A stretch of DNA of 64,000 nt from Jaltomata sinuosa (taxonomy: Eukaryota > Streptophyta > Magnoliopsida > Solanales > Solanaceae), in contig QJPP01001738.1 of NCBI GenBank assembly GCA_003996215.1, positions 62,001 through 126,000 of the forward strand, given 5' to 3'. The notes below the pieces were generated by a model. It made no database searches, was not told the DNA's origin, and was given only the letters and a program-made list of their open reading frames with translations. Position numbers and translations under genes: made by a program. This document shows positions 24,744-37,296 of this stretch, piece by piece. The stretch's first letter is position 1; every line of letters starts with the position of its first letter.

Positions 24744-24810
24744 ATATTTTCTTTATTCCTATTGTTTGTATTAACTAGTATAATTGTGTTTTCTTAATTT
24801 TAAATAAAGT

Positions 24811-25790
24811 TTGTGTAATGCTCTATTTGGTAATTCAAAATTGATTGAAGGCTCCGGAAGAGCTACAATATTTCTGCCTAAGGGGATAAAACTTGTTATA
24901 GAAGATGCTTTGTTCTCTTCTAAATCCCCAAGAAATTTATTAAGTTTTAAGGATATCTGTCGAAATGGATATCATGTTGAGACACTAAATGAAATGAATG
25001 TTGAATACCTTGGTATAACCAAGAGTGTCTCAAGCCAAAAATATGTTTTGGAGAAATTGCCAACGTTATCTTCTGGCATGTATTATGCAGAAATCAGTAC
25101 AATTGAAGCACACTCTGTCGTAAACCAGAAGTTTACCGATTCGAGTACTTTTGTGCTTTCGCATGACCGAATTGGTCATCTTGGATCAATAATGATGAGA
25201 TGAATCATTGAAAATTCAAATGGGCATTCACTCAAGAACCTGAAGATTCTTGAAAGTGGCGAATTTTCATGTGCTGCTTGTTGTCAAGGTAAATTGATAA
25301 TTAGGCTATCGCCAATGAAAATTGGCGTTGAATCCTCTCTTTTTCTAGAACGTATACATGGAGATATATGTGGACCTATTCACCCACCCAGTGGGCCATT
25401 CAGATATTTTATGGTCCTAATAGACATATCTTCAAGATGGTCTCATGTGTGCCTCTTGTCGTCTCACAACCTGGCGTTTGCGAAGTTATTGGCACAAATA
25501 ATAAATACTCTTCGTCACAATTGATCTTTGGTCATGAACCAGATATTGCCCATCTACGAATTTTTGGATGTGTTGTATATGTGCCAGTAGCACCACCACA
25601 GCGCACTAAAATGAGCCCCCAAAGAAGGTTAGGAATATATGTTGGGTTTGATTCACCCTCCATAATTTGCTACCTTGAATCATTGATGAGAGATTTATTC
25701 ATTGCTAGATTTGCAGATTGTCGATTTGATGAAACAAATTTTTCGCAATTAGGGGGAGAGAAAAATAAACACGAAAGAGAAATTGCGTGA
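24811..25790 (+). pseudogene. Copia pre-integrase and integrase remnants
   Basis: Fragments in several frames: a protease/pre-integrase part with LIEGSGRATIFLPKG and LSHDRIGHLG (24811-25203), the CAACCQGK zinc-binding end, and an integrase core start LERIHGDICGPIHPPSGPFR (25324 onward). After a deletion of most of the core comes an integrase C-terminal part, ending near 25790. Stops and frame changes at about 25201 and 25525 make it non-functional. Confidence 0.85.
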
Positions 25791-26169
25791 AAAATTTCAT
25801 CACTATCTCATTTTGATCCACGTGCCCTCCATATGTGAACAGGAGGTCCAGAAGATCATCCACTTGCAGAAAATAGCAAATCAAATGTCAGACACATTTA
25901 TTGATTTAAAAAGGATAACTAAATCACATATCCCAGCAGTGAATGTGCCTATCTGAATTGATGTCCCAGCAGGACCATCTACTAGTGTCATAGCTTCTGA
26001 ATCCCAAATACGCCTGAAGCGTGGTAGACCATTGGGTTCCAAGGATAAAAATCCTAGAAAAAGAAGCACAAAATGTGATTGAAATGACACTACAAAGGAA
26101 TCTCATGAAGAGACTCAAAATCTGATTAATCCTGATATTCCTGAAGAAATCAGTGAACTCGAGACTCAA

Positions 26170-27357
26170 GTGAATGAAGAGCTTTCAATAAGTTCTACTG
26201 GTGATGAGATAAATTTAAATCAATCGAAAATTATGGTGAATAATATTTTTGCATATAATATTGCACTTGACATTATGCAAGACGGTGAGGATCTTGAACC
26301 TCTATCTGTCAAAGAATGTCGACGAAGATGTGATTGGCCAAAATGGCAAGAGGCAATTGTATCTCACAACTCCCTTTCTCTTATGCCTTGTATCTCACAA
26401 CTCCCTTGCTAAATGAAAGATCTTGGAAAGACAAAATTTTATCTCGGTCTGTAAATTGAACATTTGGCAGACGGGATCTTCATCCATCAATCTGCCTATA
26501 CTGAAAAGATTTTGAAATGAGTTTACATGGACAAAGCGCATCCATTAAGTACTCCAATAATTGTTCGATCACTTGAAGTGAGTAAAGATCCGTTCCGACC
26601 TCAAGAAGAGAATGAGAAACTTCTTGGTCCTGAAGTACCATGCCTTAGTGCAATTGGTGCACTTATGTATCTTGCTAATGCTACTAGGCCTGACATAGCA
26701 TTTTCTGTTAATTTTCTTGCAAGGTATAGTTCTTCTCCTACACGTAGACTTTGGAATGGAGTTAAACATATATTACGATATCTAAAGGGGACCATTGATA
26801 TGTGCCTGTTTTATACTAACAAAAATAGTGCAGATCTTGTTGGTCATGCAGATGCAGGTTATTTATCTGATCCACATAAAGCTCGATCTCAAACAGGCTA
26901 TTTATTCACATATGGAGGTACTGCTATATCATGGCGATCTACAAAGCAGTCCATTGTTGCTACTTATTTGAATCATGCTGAGATAATAGCAATTCACGAA
27001 GCACATAGAGAATGTGTATAATTGAGATCAGTGAAATATTTTATCAAAGGGAGATGTGGCTTGAAATGTGATACTAAAGTACCCACAGTCTTATACGAAG
27101 ACAATACTGCGTGCATAGCCCAATTAAAAGGAGACTTCATAAAAGGAGATAGAACGAAACATATTTCACCAAAATTATTCTTTACACATGATCTTCAGAA
27201 GAATGGTGATATTGATGTCCAACAAATCCGTTCAAGTGATAATCCATCAGATTTATTCACCAAATCCTTATCAACTTCAACTCATGAGAAAATGGTATAC
27301 AAGATAGGAATGCGAAAACTTAGACAACTGAAACATGGTCTCCATCAGGGGGAGTAA
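26170..27357 (+). pseudogene. Copia reverse transcriptase/RNase H remnants
   Basis: Most of the RT palm is deleted around 26370-26410. What follows is the RT end and the connection, with ALMYLANATRPDIAFSVNFL at about 26660. RNase H is recognisable by GHADAGYLSDPHKARSQTGY. The C-terminal part has LYEDNTACIAQLKGDFIKGD and ends HQGE just before the polypurine tract. In-frame stops lie near 27019-27021 and 26519-26521. Confidence 0.88.
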
Positions 27358-27559
27358 AATACGCGATGTACTCTTTTTTCTTTAACTAAGATTTTTCTCA
27401 TTAGATTTTCCTGGTAAGATTTTTAATGAGACAGCTAGCAAATACGTATTACTAGATAGATGTACTCTTTTTTCTTCACTAGGACTTTTTCTCACTGGAT
27501 TTTTTTCTAGTAAGGTTTTAACGAGGCACATTATCTATCAATGAACATCCAAGGGGGAG

Positions 27560-27978
27560 TGTTACGAATACACTTAATTGTGGATGTCTATTTGTTACTC
27601 CTACAAGAAGCTTTGTAAGCAGACTCCTATAAGCAGCTCACAAGTAGCTTTGTAAGCAGGTTCCTATAAGCAGCTCACAAGCAGCTTTGCAAGCAGGTTC
27701 TTATAAGCATGTTCCTATAAGCATCTCACAAGCAGCTTTGCAAGCAGGTTCCTATAAGCAACTCACAAGCAGCTTTGCAAGCAGGTTCCTATAAGTAGCT
27801 CACAAGCAGCTTTGCAAGCAGGTATCTATAAGCAGTTTTGCAAGTTGCTTCTATTCTTCTATAAATAGGAAGTTCTTTCAGTTCATTTGTACCTCAGTTG
27901 AAAGTTGAATAATATATAAGTTTCTCTCTATATACTTTTCTTTGGTGTATTTACTTTGATAGTCTTTATTTCACAACA
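27560..27978 (+). repeat. 3' LTR of the Copia element
   Basis: 419 bp against 455 bp in the 5' LTR. The difference comes from the tandem array at about 27600-27850 and from a deletion just after the TATA-like AAATAGGAAG segment. Confidence 0.9.
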
Positions 27979-27983
27979 TATCA

Positions 27984-28751
27984 CATATTTATTTATTAAT
28001 ATTTCACTTTTATTTATCAAAAATAAATTGTATGAACTTTTTCAACATATTAAAATATTTTATTATTTCAAATAAATAACAGATTAAAAAAAAGTACAAT
28101 ATAAAATTTGGTTGACTCTTGAAATTTTATTAGTGCCATATAAATTGAGACATAGAGAATAATATATATTATTTAAAAATTACGTCAAAAGTACAGTAAA
28201 TCACAATAATAAACAACTTAAAGTATTTTAAAATCATATAAGAAATTTTATTGACTCTTCAAATTATCCGTCACATAAATTGGGATAGAGAAAGTAGCAT
28301 ATATTACTTGCAAATAGCGTAAAAGTTACTATATATAAATTACAACAATTAATAATTTAAATATTTCAAAAAAATATTAAAAATTAGGTTGACTCTTGAA
28401 TTTTTATCAGTGCCACATAAATTGAGACAGAAAGAGTAACATATATTATTTAAAAATTACATAAAAAATACTGTAAATCACAATAATTAACAACTTAAAG
28501 TAATTTAAAATCATATAAGAAATTTTGTTGACTCATCAAATTATGTGTCACATAAATTGGGACAAAGAAAGTAACATATATAAGTTAAAAATAACGTAAA
28601 AAGTACTATAAATTATAATAATTAACAACTTTAAATATTTAAATACATATAAAAAGTTGACTGACTCTTCAAATTTTATATGTGTCACATAAATTGAGAC
28701 AAAAAAAATAACATGTATTGAGCCCGTGCTAGCACGGTATCTTGTATCTAG
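27984..28751 (+). mobile_element. Helitron-like 3' end with five ~138-bp tandem units
   Basis: Units starting TTGACTCTT(G/C)AAATT lie at 28112, 28251, 28389, 28528 and 28661. They are followed by a perfect hairpin CCGTGCTAGCACGG (28724-28737) and then CTAG at 28748-28751 followed by T. Hairpin plus CTAG before a T is the hallmark of Helitron 3' ends. The 5' end is not located and no Rep/helicase is present, so the element would be non-autonomous. Confidence 0.6.
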
Positions 28752-28867
28752 TAAATTTAGAAAAGCGAACAGCGCCACATCAATTTGGAGAGGTGGGGTA
28801 TTATATATCTGTGATACCAAACAATAGTAAAATAATAGATTCCATTTATTTGTTTTTCTTCTTTAAT

Positions 28868-31277
28868 AGTGTTTTTTTTTCGATAGAGAAGGCATATTTA
28901 TAACAAAAGAGTCTACAGGGATTACACCTGTGGCAGAGCCACCCAGCTAGTAGTATTGGATGAAGCAGTACTAGTGCTAGTATGTACAGAAGTTACACAA
29001 ACACTATTAGTAGTATCAAACAGTGGAGTAGGGTGGCCTGGAACGGCCCGAACCCGTCTAACGAACACCTCGCCTTCCTTATCAGCTTACAAAACATCCA
29101 AGACAGATGATGGAGGGTTCCAAAACAGTACTATATTAACATAGCTTCCATTAGTAGGAGATCCTAAACCTGCTAGTTTATCCGCTACCTTGTTTTGTTC
29201 CCTGTAGACGTGTTGTACCAACGGATTACCCAGACGCCGAAGAAGTGACCTGCAATCAAGGAGAAGTGATGAGTTAGAAATTACATCCGTTTTTAATAAC
29301 TGGACAATCCTTTGAGCATCAATATTTATTTTCAAAGGCTTTAAATGATATTCAACAACCACACTTAGTCCCATGAAGAGTGCATACAATTCACAATCTG
29401 TGATGTTTGAAGCATAGGTACTAGCACAATATCCTAAGATCCAGGTCCCAGAGCTATACCTAAAGACACCTCCTAGTCCACCACCAACCATAGAACCAGG
29501 TGCGCAGTGACCATCAGTGTTTAACATGTAAGTACGAGGTTTAGGGGGGTTCCATTTGACGTAAAGGGGAACGACATGAGATCGATGAGCGGTGTTGCCT
29601 GCGAAGAACTAAAATTCCTGAGCTAAATTAACCACATTATCAAGGGTGAGGCTAAAGGGGTGACCCTCAAAGACCGATCTGTTTTGGTGGATCCAAATTC
29701 TCCAAAGGCAGTAGGATAAAAGAACCATGTTAGGCAGATAGAAACTGTTGTTTGTAAGCGTGTTCATAAGAGTTGGGATCCACTCATTTGGCTCGGAAGG
29801 AGCTGCGCTTAATGATAGGACCTGATTTTCGATTCCTAGGTTCGTCCAAAAGGAGTGGACTTTAGGGCAACCAAGGAACAAGTGGTTTTCCATCTCCGTC
29901 CTATTTAAACCACACAACACACAGTAGGGAGACCCAATAACCTTAATATGATGTAAATAACTGAAAGTTGGTAGCCTATTGTGATTCAGCAGCCAGAGAA
30001 AGTATTTGAGCTTTGGGGGTACCTTAAGAGACCAAATCCAATTAAAAGAAGGCAAGGGTAAGGTGGCTTTCAAGTGCTGCAATATGTTGAAATAGGAGGA
30101 GACAGTGAAAGAGCCTGTGTCGGTTAGTCCCCAAGTAGCACGATCGTAAAACATCGTGCATTTTGGGAAATACACGGATTCAATAAGGAGAAGGATGTGT
30201 GCAGGAAGGACAACAGATAGAGACGAAAAATCCCAAGTGTTATTTCGCAGATAGGAATTGATTGTGGCTGAGATTTCATGGAGTGGAAGAGGACCTTCTA
30301 TAAGCATGCGCAGTTTCAAGCCTGCCTTAATCCAAGGAAAGTACCAAAAGTTGATATGGTTCCCATTGGCTGGCTTCCAGACCAAGCCTTTCTGGCAGTC
30401 CGACCAAGCACCAATGAGATTTTTCCAAGTTCGAGAGACTGTTGGAGAGCGGAGTTGAGAAGTGTAAGAGATTTGAAGATATCTATTACGCAGGGTAGCT
30501 GCCCACATGCTATATTGGGAGTGGAATAAACGTCATGCCGAAGAAGCTAAAAGAGCTCTATTCTTCGTTCAAAGATTTTGGATACCCAGACCCCCGTTAG
30601 ATTTGGGCATAGTAACTCTATCCCAATTGAGAAGGTGGAGTTTTTTCCTAGTAGGAGTAGTACCCCAGAAAAAGTTCCGCTCATAACGTTCTAAGGACTT
30701 TAAAATATAGTTGGGTAGTTTAATGATTAGCATAACATGATTGGGCAGCATGTTAAGGGTAGATCGTATAAGAGTTGCACGACCTGCGAAGGTTAGGAAG
30801 GAAGCTTTCCAGCCAGCTAAGCGCACCTTAAAGTGGTCCAGAAGGAATTGAAAATCACTTTTGGTCGGTTTATTGATAATAAGAGGAAAGCACAAGTATC
30901 TACCAAACTCACTCCCCTCAGAGATGCTGAAAGAGCTCAAGACGAACTGCTTGTTTGAAGGGGAAACATTCTTCGAGAAAAAAGCTTTTGATTTTCCAAA
31001 GTTAATTTTCTGGCCCGATAAGGAATTGAACTGGGAGAGGATGTCAACAATGTTATGGCAGATTGTTTCATTGATCTTGGCACATAGGATAATATCATCT
31101 GCAAAGAACAAATGGGAGATTGTAGGATCCCGGGAAGACATTTTGATAGGTGACCACATGTGGTAGTCCACAGCCAGATCAATCTTGCGGGATAACATTT
31201 TCATGCAAACAATGAATATGTATGGTGATAGAGGATCCCCTGGCGAATGCCTCTAGATGGTTCAAAAAACTTCGTTG
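28868..31277 (-). pseudogene. LINE (L1 type) 3' part: RT end, zinc finger, RNase H
   Basis: Read on the minus strand. An RT part with catalytic-box FADD in HLFFADDIILCAK lies at 30569-31204. A zf-RVT part with FLWLLNHNRLPT and CVLCGLNRTEMENHLFLGC lies at 29609-30508. The RNase H-like domain lies at 29087-29527. A poly(T) run at 28869-28878 is the poly(A) tail seen from the other strand. Frame breaks separate the three parts. The 5' continuation lies at 36086-36600, beyond an inserted LTR element. Confidence 0.88.
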
Positions 31278-31282
31278 ATGAC

Positions 31283-32763
31283 TGATGTGCCGGGATTCTA
31301 CGGCACATTTGACGCCTTTAACTAAGAATACTCGGGAGTTTTAAGACCCTTTTGTGGTTTTTGATGTTTTATTGTTATATTTGCAGGAAATGGAGCTAGA
31401 GATGGAAACAGAAAAAAATGGTTCAAAAACCTCAACTGGTTAAGCCTGACGGCTGGCATGACTGACCGTCACACCTGTGACTGGCCGTCAACTAGGGCGC
31501 CAGGACGAGACAACAATTCATCGAGCACTGTCTAGGAGTGACGGCCCGTCTGACGGCCCGTCACTGACCTGACGGACCGTCACCCATGCCACCAAGATAA
31601 AACAAAGAAAAACACTGTAAGTCGTCACTGGGCGGACGACTTACCAGAATTTTCCAGCAAGTCGTCACAGGCCCGACGACTTACCAGAAAAATTGCCTGG
31701 GAGCTCACTGTTTAGCTGTGACGGCCCGTCACATGCGTGACGGTCCGTCAGGCGACCCGTCAACGCGACGCGGGATTTCAAAAATTCTATTTTTGGACTT
31801 TATTTTCTGGACTACTATAAATACCCTGTGTTAGGGTTATTTTATTATTCATTTAACTAATATTTGGTGCGACGTTTTTGGACGACTTTGGAGAGGAAAA
31901 ACACGACACAATACGTTTTCTTCTTTTTCTTCGATTGTTCTTGGGATTTTCACCATTGGTGCTTGGATTCTACAAAGTTCAAAGTAAAGTAATAATTTTC
32001 TATTGTAAGAATTCTTTCTTCTTATATGAATACTATTATTTATTTACTTCATTTTGCTAGCATGAGTGGCTAAACTCCCCACAACTAGGGTTGTGGGATC
32101 CATGGCAAGAGTAACAACGTAGATTCCGGGTAGCATTGGGTTCAATTTATATGTTGTCACGTGGTTAATCATTTGTTATTAACGTTTTCTAGTGGTTGCA
32201 AACATTAGGACATGCCTAGGTTTAATTTGCTTGAACAAAGAGATTAAAACCGGAAAATTTGATTAACTACGAGGATTTGAGACTACCAACTCTCGTCTTA
32301 TGATTAATGCTGTAACTAGATTAATCTACTTGATGTTTAGGATTGAAATAAGAAATTTCACCTTTTCAAGTTCGAGAGAATTGAAAAGGAAATTCATCTA
32401 TTTGGTTGAGAAACGTTTAGATGATACCATTAATTTAATCACATCGTGATATACATATAGAAAGAACCAGGTTAAGCTTTGAGTCGAAATTGTTACGACG
32501 CCATGGTGAACACTTCCCTAGTTCATCTCTTCTACTGAATTTTACTCGTTAAAACTTGCAATTTGTTATTTGAAACAATCAAAATTTGATCCATACAACC
32601 CCTCCCCCATTTACCGGAAACTATTGATTATTAGTCATCTAATTCACTAACGACTTAATTTGCACCTTATTCCCTGTGGGATCGACCCCAACCTCTGTTG
32701 GGTTCCATATTTGACGACGACCACTTACGCTTCTTAATTTGGAGTCGTAATTTGGGCGTATCA
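31283..32763 (+). repeat. 5' LTR of the LARD
   Basis: The first 500 bases contain dense inverted motifs such as GTGACGGCCCGTCAC-like and AAGTCGTC..GACGACTT. CTACTATAAATACCC (31811-31825) supplies a TATA box, with transcription probably starting about 30 bases later. Confidence 0.9.
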
Positions 32764-32886
32764 AATTTTAGCGCTGTTGCCGGGGAATACGGTTGTTTAT
32801 TAAGTCCGGTGTGTTTATTTGACTCTTAGTCATACTTTCCTGCTTTTACTTTTATTTGTTGTTTTTGTTTATTACAGGGTACAGAG

Positions 32887-33114
32887 TTGTGCATGCCAAG
32901 TACCCGACGCTCGGGTGAACCAATATTACCCTACGACCCCGAACTCGCAAGAACGCTAAGGCAAAACATGAATGCACAAGCAGGCCAACAATACTTGAAC
33001 GTTGATGATATTGAGGTAGATGTTGCATTGGGTGATGATGTTGCTTGCACCTGTTCCAGAGACTGCACCTACCTTGGAGACCCCGATGGTCTCCAACATC
33101 GTACCACATTCTGA
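32887..33114 (+). pseudogene. gag N-terminal remnant of the LARD
   Basis: A short frame carries TRRSGEPILPYDPELARTL, the style of the gag start in Tat/Athila elements, and then degenerates. No further gag or pol can be recognised before the 3' LTR. Confidence 0.5.
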
Positions 33115-34558
33115 GGCCTAAGGGCTTCACAAGTATTCCTTTCTCTCACTGTTTTAGCTTTCACATGTATGCATTAGGGACAATGCATGAATCTAAGTTG
33201 AGGGTGTTGGGATACCTGTGAGTCTTTCACCACCGAGGGTTTTTGTTGCCGTGTTTCTTTTCCCTCCGGTGTGCTATCTAGTAGAACCGGCATGTTTAGG
33301 TTGTCGTTTAAATTTTGGTTGTGTTGTGATGTCTATAGCAAGCATGGCTTTTTGAAAAGTGAACTAAAAAGAGCCCCCTCTGAAAAAGTTGATTTTGTAC
33401 TTATGTTTGAAACGATTGACTGTTCTGGATCCTTAAATGTCATTGTGTGGTTGTGATTGTAATAATTATGCTTAAGCCGAGCTGATGTTTTGATAGTGGG
33501 TAGTGGTATGGTGTCTTGGTGCCAAGTGTGTGTGAGCTTATTGTTATAAATTCTTACTCTGTGCATGCATCTAGAACTTGCCCGGTCTATTTTGTTAAGC
33601 TTGAAGTTGGTTGCTTAGGAAAGGATCACAGGCCCTTTTTGTGTGCAGTCTACTTAGCCTATAAGACCGTCCAAATGCAAATAATCCCTTTGATCCCTGT
33701 TTGAGCCATAATTGACCCTATTCTTTCAATAACCTGTCACCGTTTCTTTTTAACTTTGAATCCCTATTTTGGCCCTGGTCCTTCCTTGGACATCGTGCAC
33801 CTCAACTCAGGCAATCAGCCTAAGTTGAGGGTGACTACTATAGAGGTAAATGATAAGAAAAATAGGATGGATAAGATTGGTTGTGGATAGAATGAAAATT
33901 TTGAGTGTGTGCCTAAGAAAAGAAAGAAAAAGAAACGAAAAAGAGATGAAAACAAAAAAGAAAAAAGAATTGTCAAAAGAAAGAGGCCGCACCTGTAGCT
34001 AGAAAGAAGGGAATAAAAAGGTGAATAAGGATGGACGAAGTAAAGTTAAGTGGAAATAGTAGGTCGGTGATTCCAAGGAGGGTTTAGTCACTATTCCCCA
34101 ACGTATCCTACCTGCACCCGAAGCCTCATTACAAGCCAAAACAAGTCCTGTAGTGATCCTGAGCGGCTTTCTGAAAAACTAAAATAGAATAGCAAGGGCA
34201 AGCTTATGGAATCGCATGTGCATTGTTTGAAATCGTTTGTGAGTGTGAGTCCCAAATCTTGTGTGTGGGACTTCTTTGTAGTGAGGGCACCGAGATTTTT
34301 GTATCATCTATTGACTATTGGGATAGCTGTTGTGTGTGTATGTAGAATATTCTATCATATCGGAATGACATGTTTGGATCCTTGCAAGTTAGCGTTTCAT
34401 ACATTTGTGTACTACCGGGGGGGCTTGATTTAAATTTAATAGACTGTTGAGTGGCCATGATTTGCTAAAGATATGTGTTTGTATTCTTAGTTGAGTCGTC
34501 ATTTTATTTTTGTTGTCATGTTGCTTGAGGACAAGCGAACGTTTTAAGTTGAGGGTGT

Positions 34559-36080
34559 TGATGTGCCGGGATTCTACGGCACATTTGACGCCTTTAACAA
34601 AGAATACTCGGGAGTTTTCAAGCAACTTTTGTGGTTTTTGATGTTTTATTGTTATATTTGCAGGAAGTGGAGCTAGAGATGGAAACAGAAGAAAAATGGT
34701 TCAAAAACCTCAACTGGTTAAGCCTGACAGCTGGCATGACTGACCGTCACACCTGTGACTGGCCGTCAACCAGGGCGCCAGGACGAGACAACAATTCATC
34801 GAGCACTGCCTAGGAGTGACGGCCCGTCTGACGGCCCGTCACTGACCTGACGGACCGTCACCCATGCCACCAAGATAAAACAAAGAAAAACACTGTAAGT
34901 CGTCACTGGGCGGACGACTTACCAGAATTTACCAGCAAGTCGTCACAGGCCCGACGACTTACCAGAATTTTCCAGCAAGTCGTCACAGGCCCGACGACTT
35001 ACCAGAAAAATTGCCTGGGAGCTCACTGTTTAGCTGTGACGGCCCGTCACATGCGTGACGGTCCGTCAGGCGACCCGTCAACGCGACGCGGGATTCCAAA
35101 AATTCTATTTTTGGACTTTATTTCCTGGACTACTATAAATACCCTGTGTTAGGGTTATTTTATTATTCATTAACTAATATTTGGTGCGACGTTTTTGGAC
35201 GACTTTGGAGAGGAAAAACACGACACAATACGTTTTCTTCTTTTTCTTCGATTGTTCTTGGGATTTTCACCATTGGTGCTTGGATTCTACGAAGTTCAAA
35301 GTAAAGTAATAATTTTCTATTGTAAGAATTCTTTCTTCTCATATGAATACTATTATTTATTTACTTTGTTTTGCTAGCATGAGTGGCTAAACTCCCCACA
35401 ACTAGGGTTGTGGGATCCATGGCAAGAGTAACAACGTAGATTCCGGGTAGCATTGGGTTCAATTTATATGTTGTCACGTGGTTAATCATTTGTTATTAAC
35501 GTTTTCTAGTGGTTGCAAACATTAGGACATGCCTAGGTTTAATTTGCTTGAACAAAGAGATTAAAACCGGGAAATTTGATTAACTACGAGGATTCGAGAC
35601 TACCAACTCTCGTCTTATGATTAATGTTGTAACTAGATTAATCTACTTGATGTTTAGGATTGAAATAAGAAATTTCACCTTTTCAAGTTCGAGAGAATTG
35701 AAAAGGAAATTCATCTATTTGGTTGAGAAACGTTTAGATGATACCATTAATTTAATCACATCGTGATATACATATAGAAAGAACCAGGTTAAGTTTTGAG
35801 TCGAAATTATTACGACGCCATGGTGAACACTTCCCTAGTTCATCTCTTCTACTGAATTTTACTCGTTAAAACTTGCAATTTGTTATTTGAAACTATCAAA
35901 ATTTGATCCATACAACCCCTTCCCCATTTACCGGAAACTATTGATTATTAGTCATCTAATTCACTAACGACTTAATTTGCACCTTATTCCCTGTGGGATC
36001 GACCCCAACCTCTGTTGGGTTCTATATTTGACGACGACCGCTTACGCTTCTTAATTTGGAGTCGTAATTTGGGCGTATCA
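34559..36080 (+). repeat. 3' LTR of the LARD
   Basis: Same as the left LTR except for scattered substitutions and one extra 40-bp unit (CCAGCAAGTCGTCACAGG onward) at about 34930-35010. Confidence 0.92.
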
Positions 36081-36085
36081 ATGAC

Positions 36086-36600
36086 CCATTAATAAGAATT
36101 GATACAAAGGTGGTAGAAATGCAGGACATAATTAAACGAATCATCTTGGGAGGAAAATTGAAATAAACTAAGGTTCGCCTAATGAAAGACCATTCCAGGC
36201 GGTCGAAAGCATTTTCAAGGTCTAACTTCAACATCATGTGAGAAATTCTACTCTTTGAGTATTTAAACTGGTGGAGAAACTCTTGGACAAGGATTGCATT
36301 GTCAGAAGCACGCCGATTTGCAAGGAAGCTTGATTGAGTTGGCCCGATTAAATCAGGTAGAAGAGGTTTCAGCCGATTGACTATTATTTTAGTAAGGATT
36401 TTATAGATTGTATTGCAAAGACTGATGGGACGGTAGTGGCCGATAGAGGAGGCAGTGGCTGTTTTTGAAATGAGGCATATGTAGGTGTTGTTAATACATG
36501 CCGGGATCGTGAAGGAGGAGAAAACATGAGCGCAGAAATTTTTTAAAGAAGTCCCTCCCATATTCCAGTAACATTGGAAGAAGAAAGGATGCAGCCCGTC
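36086..36600 (-). pseudogene. LINE (L1 type) reverse transcriptase, 5' part of the split element
   Basis: On the minus strand the frame 36561 down to 36086 reads as the RT fingers/palm: YICLISKTATASSIGHYRPI, LANRRASDNAILVQEF, and the motif-A region KLDLENAFDRLEWSF. It continues in the 28.9-31.3 kb segment on the other side of the LARD. No endonuclease domain is seen upstream, so the LINE was 5'-truncated before it was split. Confidence 0.88.
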
Positions 36601-36712
36601 TATGAATTAACTACTAAGCATAATATTTATAAAAAATAATAATTTGCAACAGTTTCAATTTTGACTAGATTAAATGAAGCAGTTTTGACTTTTTCTGCCA
36701 CTGGTTTTCTTT

Positions 36713-36945
36713 AAGGGTAGTTTGATTGGGAACAAGTTATCTGGGGGTAATTAATTCTGAGATTAACTATCTCGAAATTAGTTATTTCATCGTGTATATG
36801 AGATAACTTATCCTACCACTATTATATAAATGGTGGGATAAATAATCTCGGACTAACTAATACCTCCAACCAAATACAAAATAAAATAATTCTATATTTT
36901 ATCATAGGACTATTATAATTTATACCTTATACCTCACACCAAATA
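36713..36945. mobile_element. MITE-like element related to family B
   Basis: Shares GGGATAAATAATCTCGG-type sequence and GGTAGTTTGATTGGGAACAA with the 18626 element. The right boundary is uncertain. Confidence 0.5.
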
Positions 36946-37047
36946 GAGTGTGTTAGCTTTACCCGGTTAACCCCTCCTCCAATAAATACTTGCTCACAAT
37001 TAATTGATACATGAGAATATATATGAATTAATCATAATTAAATAATA

Positions 37048-37296
37048 CTTTTTTTGTCCACTTTTACTTGTTCGCTATTAAAATAGAAGTCCATTTTTAC
37101 TTGTTCAATTTGAAAAATCAAGGCGTAATTTACATTAGTATACCTATTTTACCCTTATTATTAAATATCATTCGTTTCTTAATATTTAGATGACTTATAA
37201 TTAATAGGGGTGATAGAGTAGTAACTATTTTATTTATTATTTCTTAAAGGGTGTGTCAAATCAAACATGAAAAGTAAAGATGGACGCGGGGAGTAA
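37048..37296. mobile_element. MITE, family C (GTCCACTTTTACTTG termini)
   Basis: The left end TTTTTGTCCACTTTTACTTG and the complement of the right end AAGTAAAGATGGACGCGGGG are inverted copies. Similar ends occur at 41162-41660. Confidence 0.6.

Larger units (their letters stand above)
23201..27978 (+). mobile_element. Complete but decayed Ty1/Copia LTR retrotransposon (4.78 kb)
   Basis: LTRs at 23201-23655 and 27560-27978 start TGTTA(T/C)GAATACACTTAA and end TTTATTTCACAACA. The 5-bp target duplication TATCA flanks the element at 23196-23200 and 27979-27983. A primer-binding region starts right after the left LTR (CGTTATCACTACGAG). A polypurine tract AAGGGGGAG lies at 27551-27559. The interior runs gag, zinc knuckle, pre-integrase, integrase, RT, RNase H, in Copia order. 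It is interrupted by stops and deletions, so it is inactive. Confidence 0.95.
31283..36080 (+). mobile_element. Non-autonomous Tat/Athila-like LTR retrotransposon (LARD), nested in the LINE
   Basis: LTRs 31283-32763 (1481 bp) and 34559-36080 (1522 bp) are nearly identical. They start TGATGTGCCGGGATTC and end TTTGGGCGTATCA. The target duplication ATGAC lies at 31278-31282 and 36081-36085. After the left LTR comes GCGCTGTTGCCGGGGA, close to the tRNA-Asp-type primer site of the Tat/Athila lineage. The 1.8-kb interior has no pol. A gag start remnant is seen at 32887-33114. GTTGAGGGTG just before the right LTR can serve as polypurine tract. The element depends on a partner for its enzymes. Confidence 0.93.

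Noticed and set aside
33899..34020. Lys/Arg-rich frame inside the LARD interior
   Set aside because: It comes from an A/G-rich stretch and has no start context, homology or length to support a gene.
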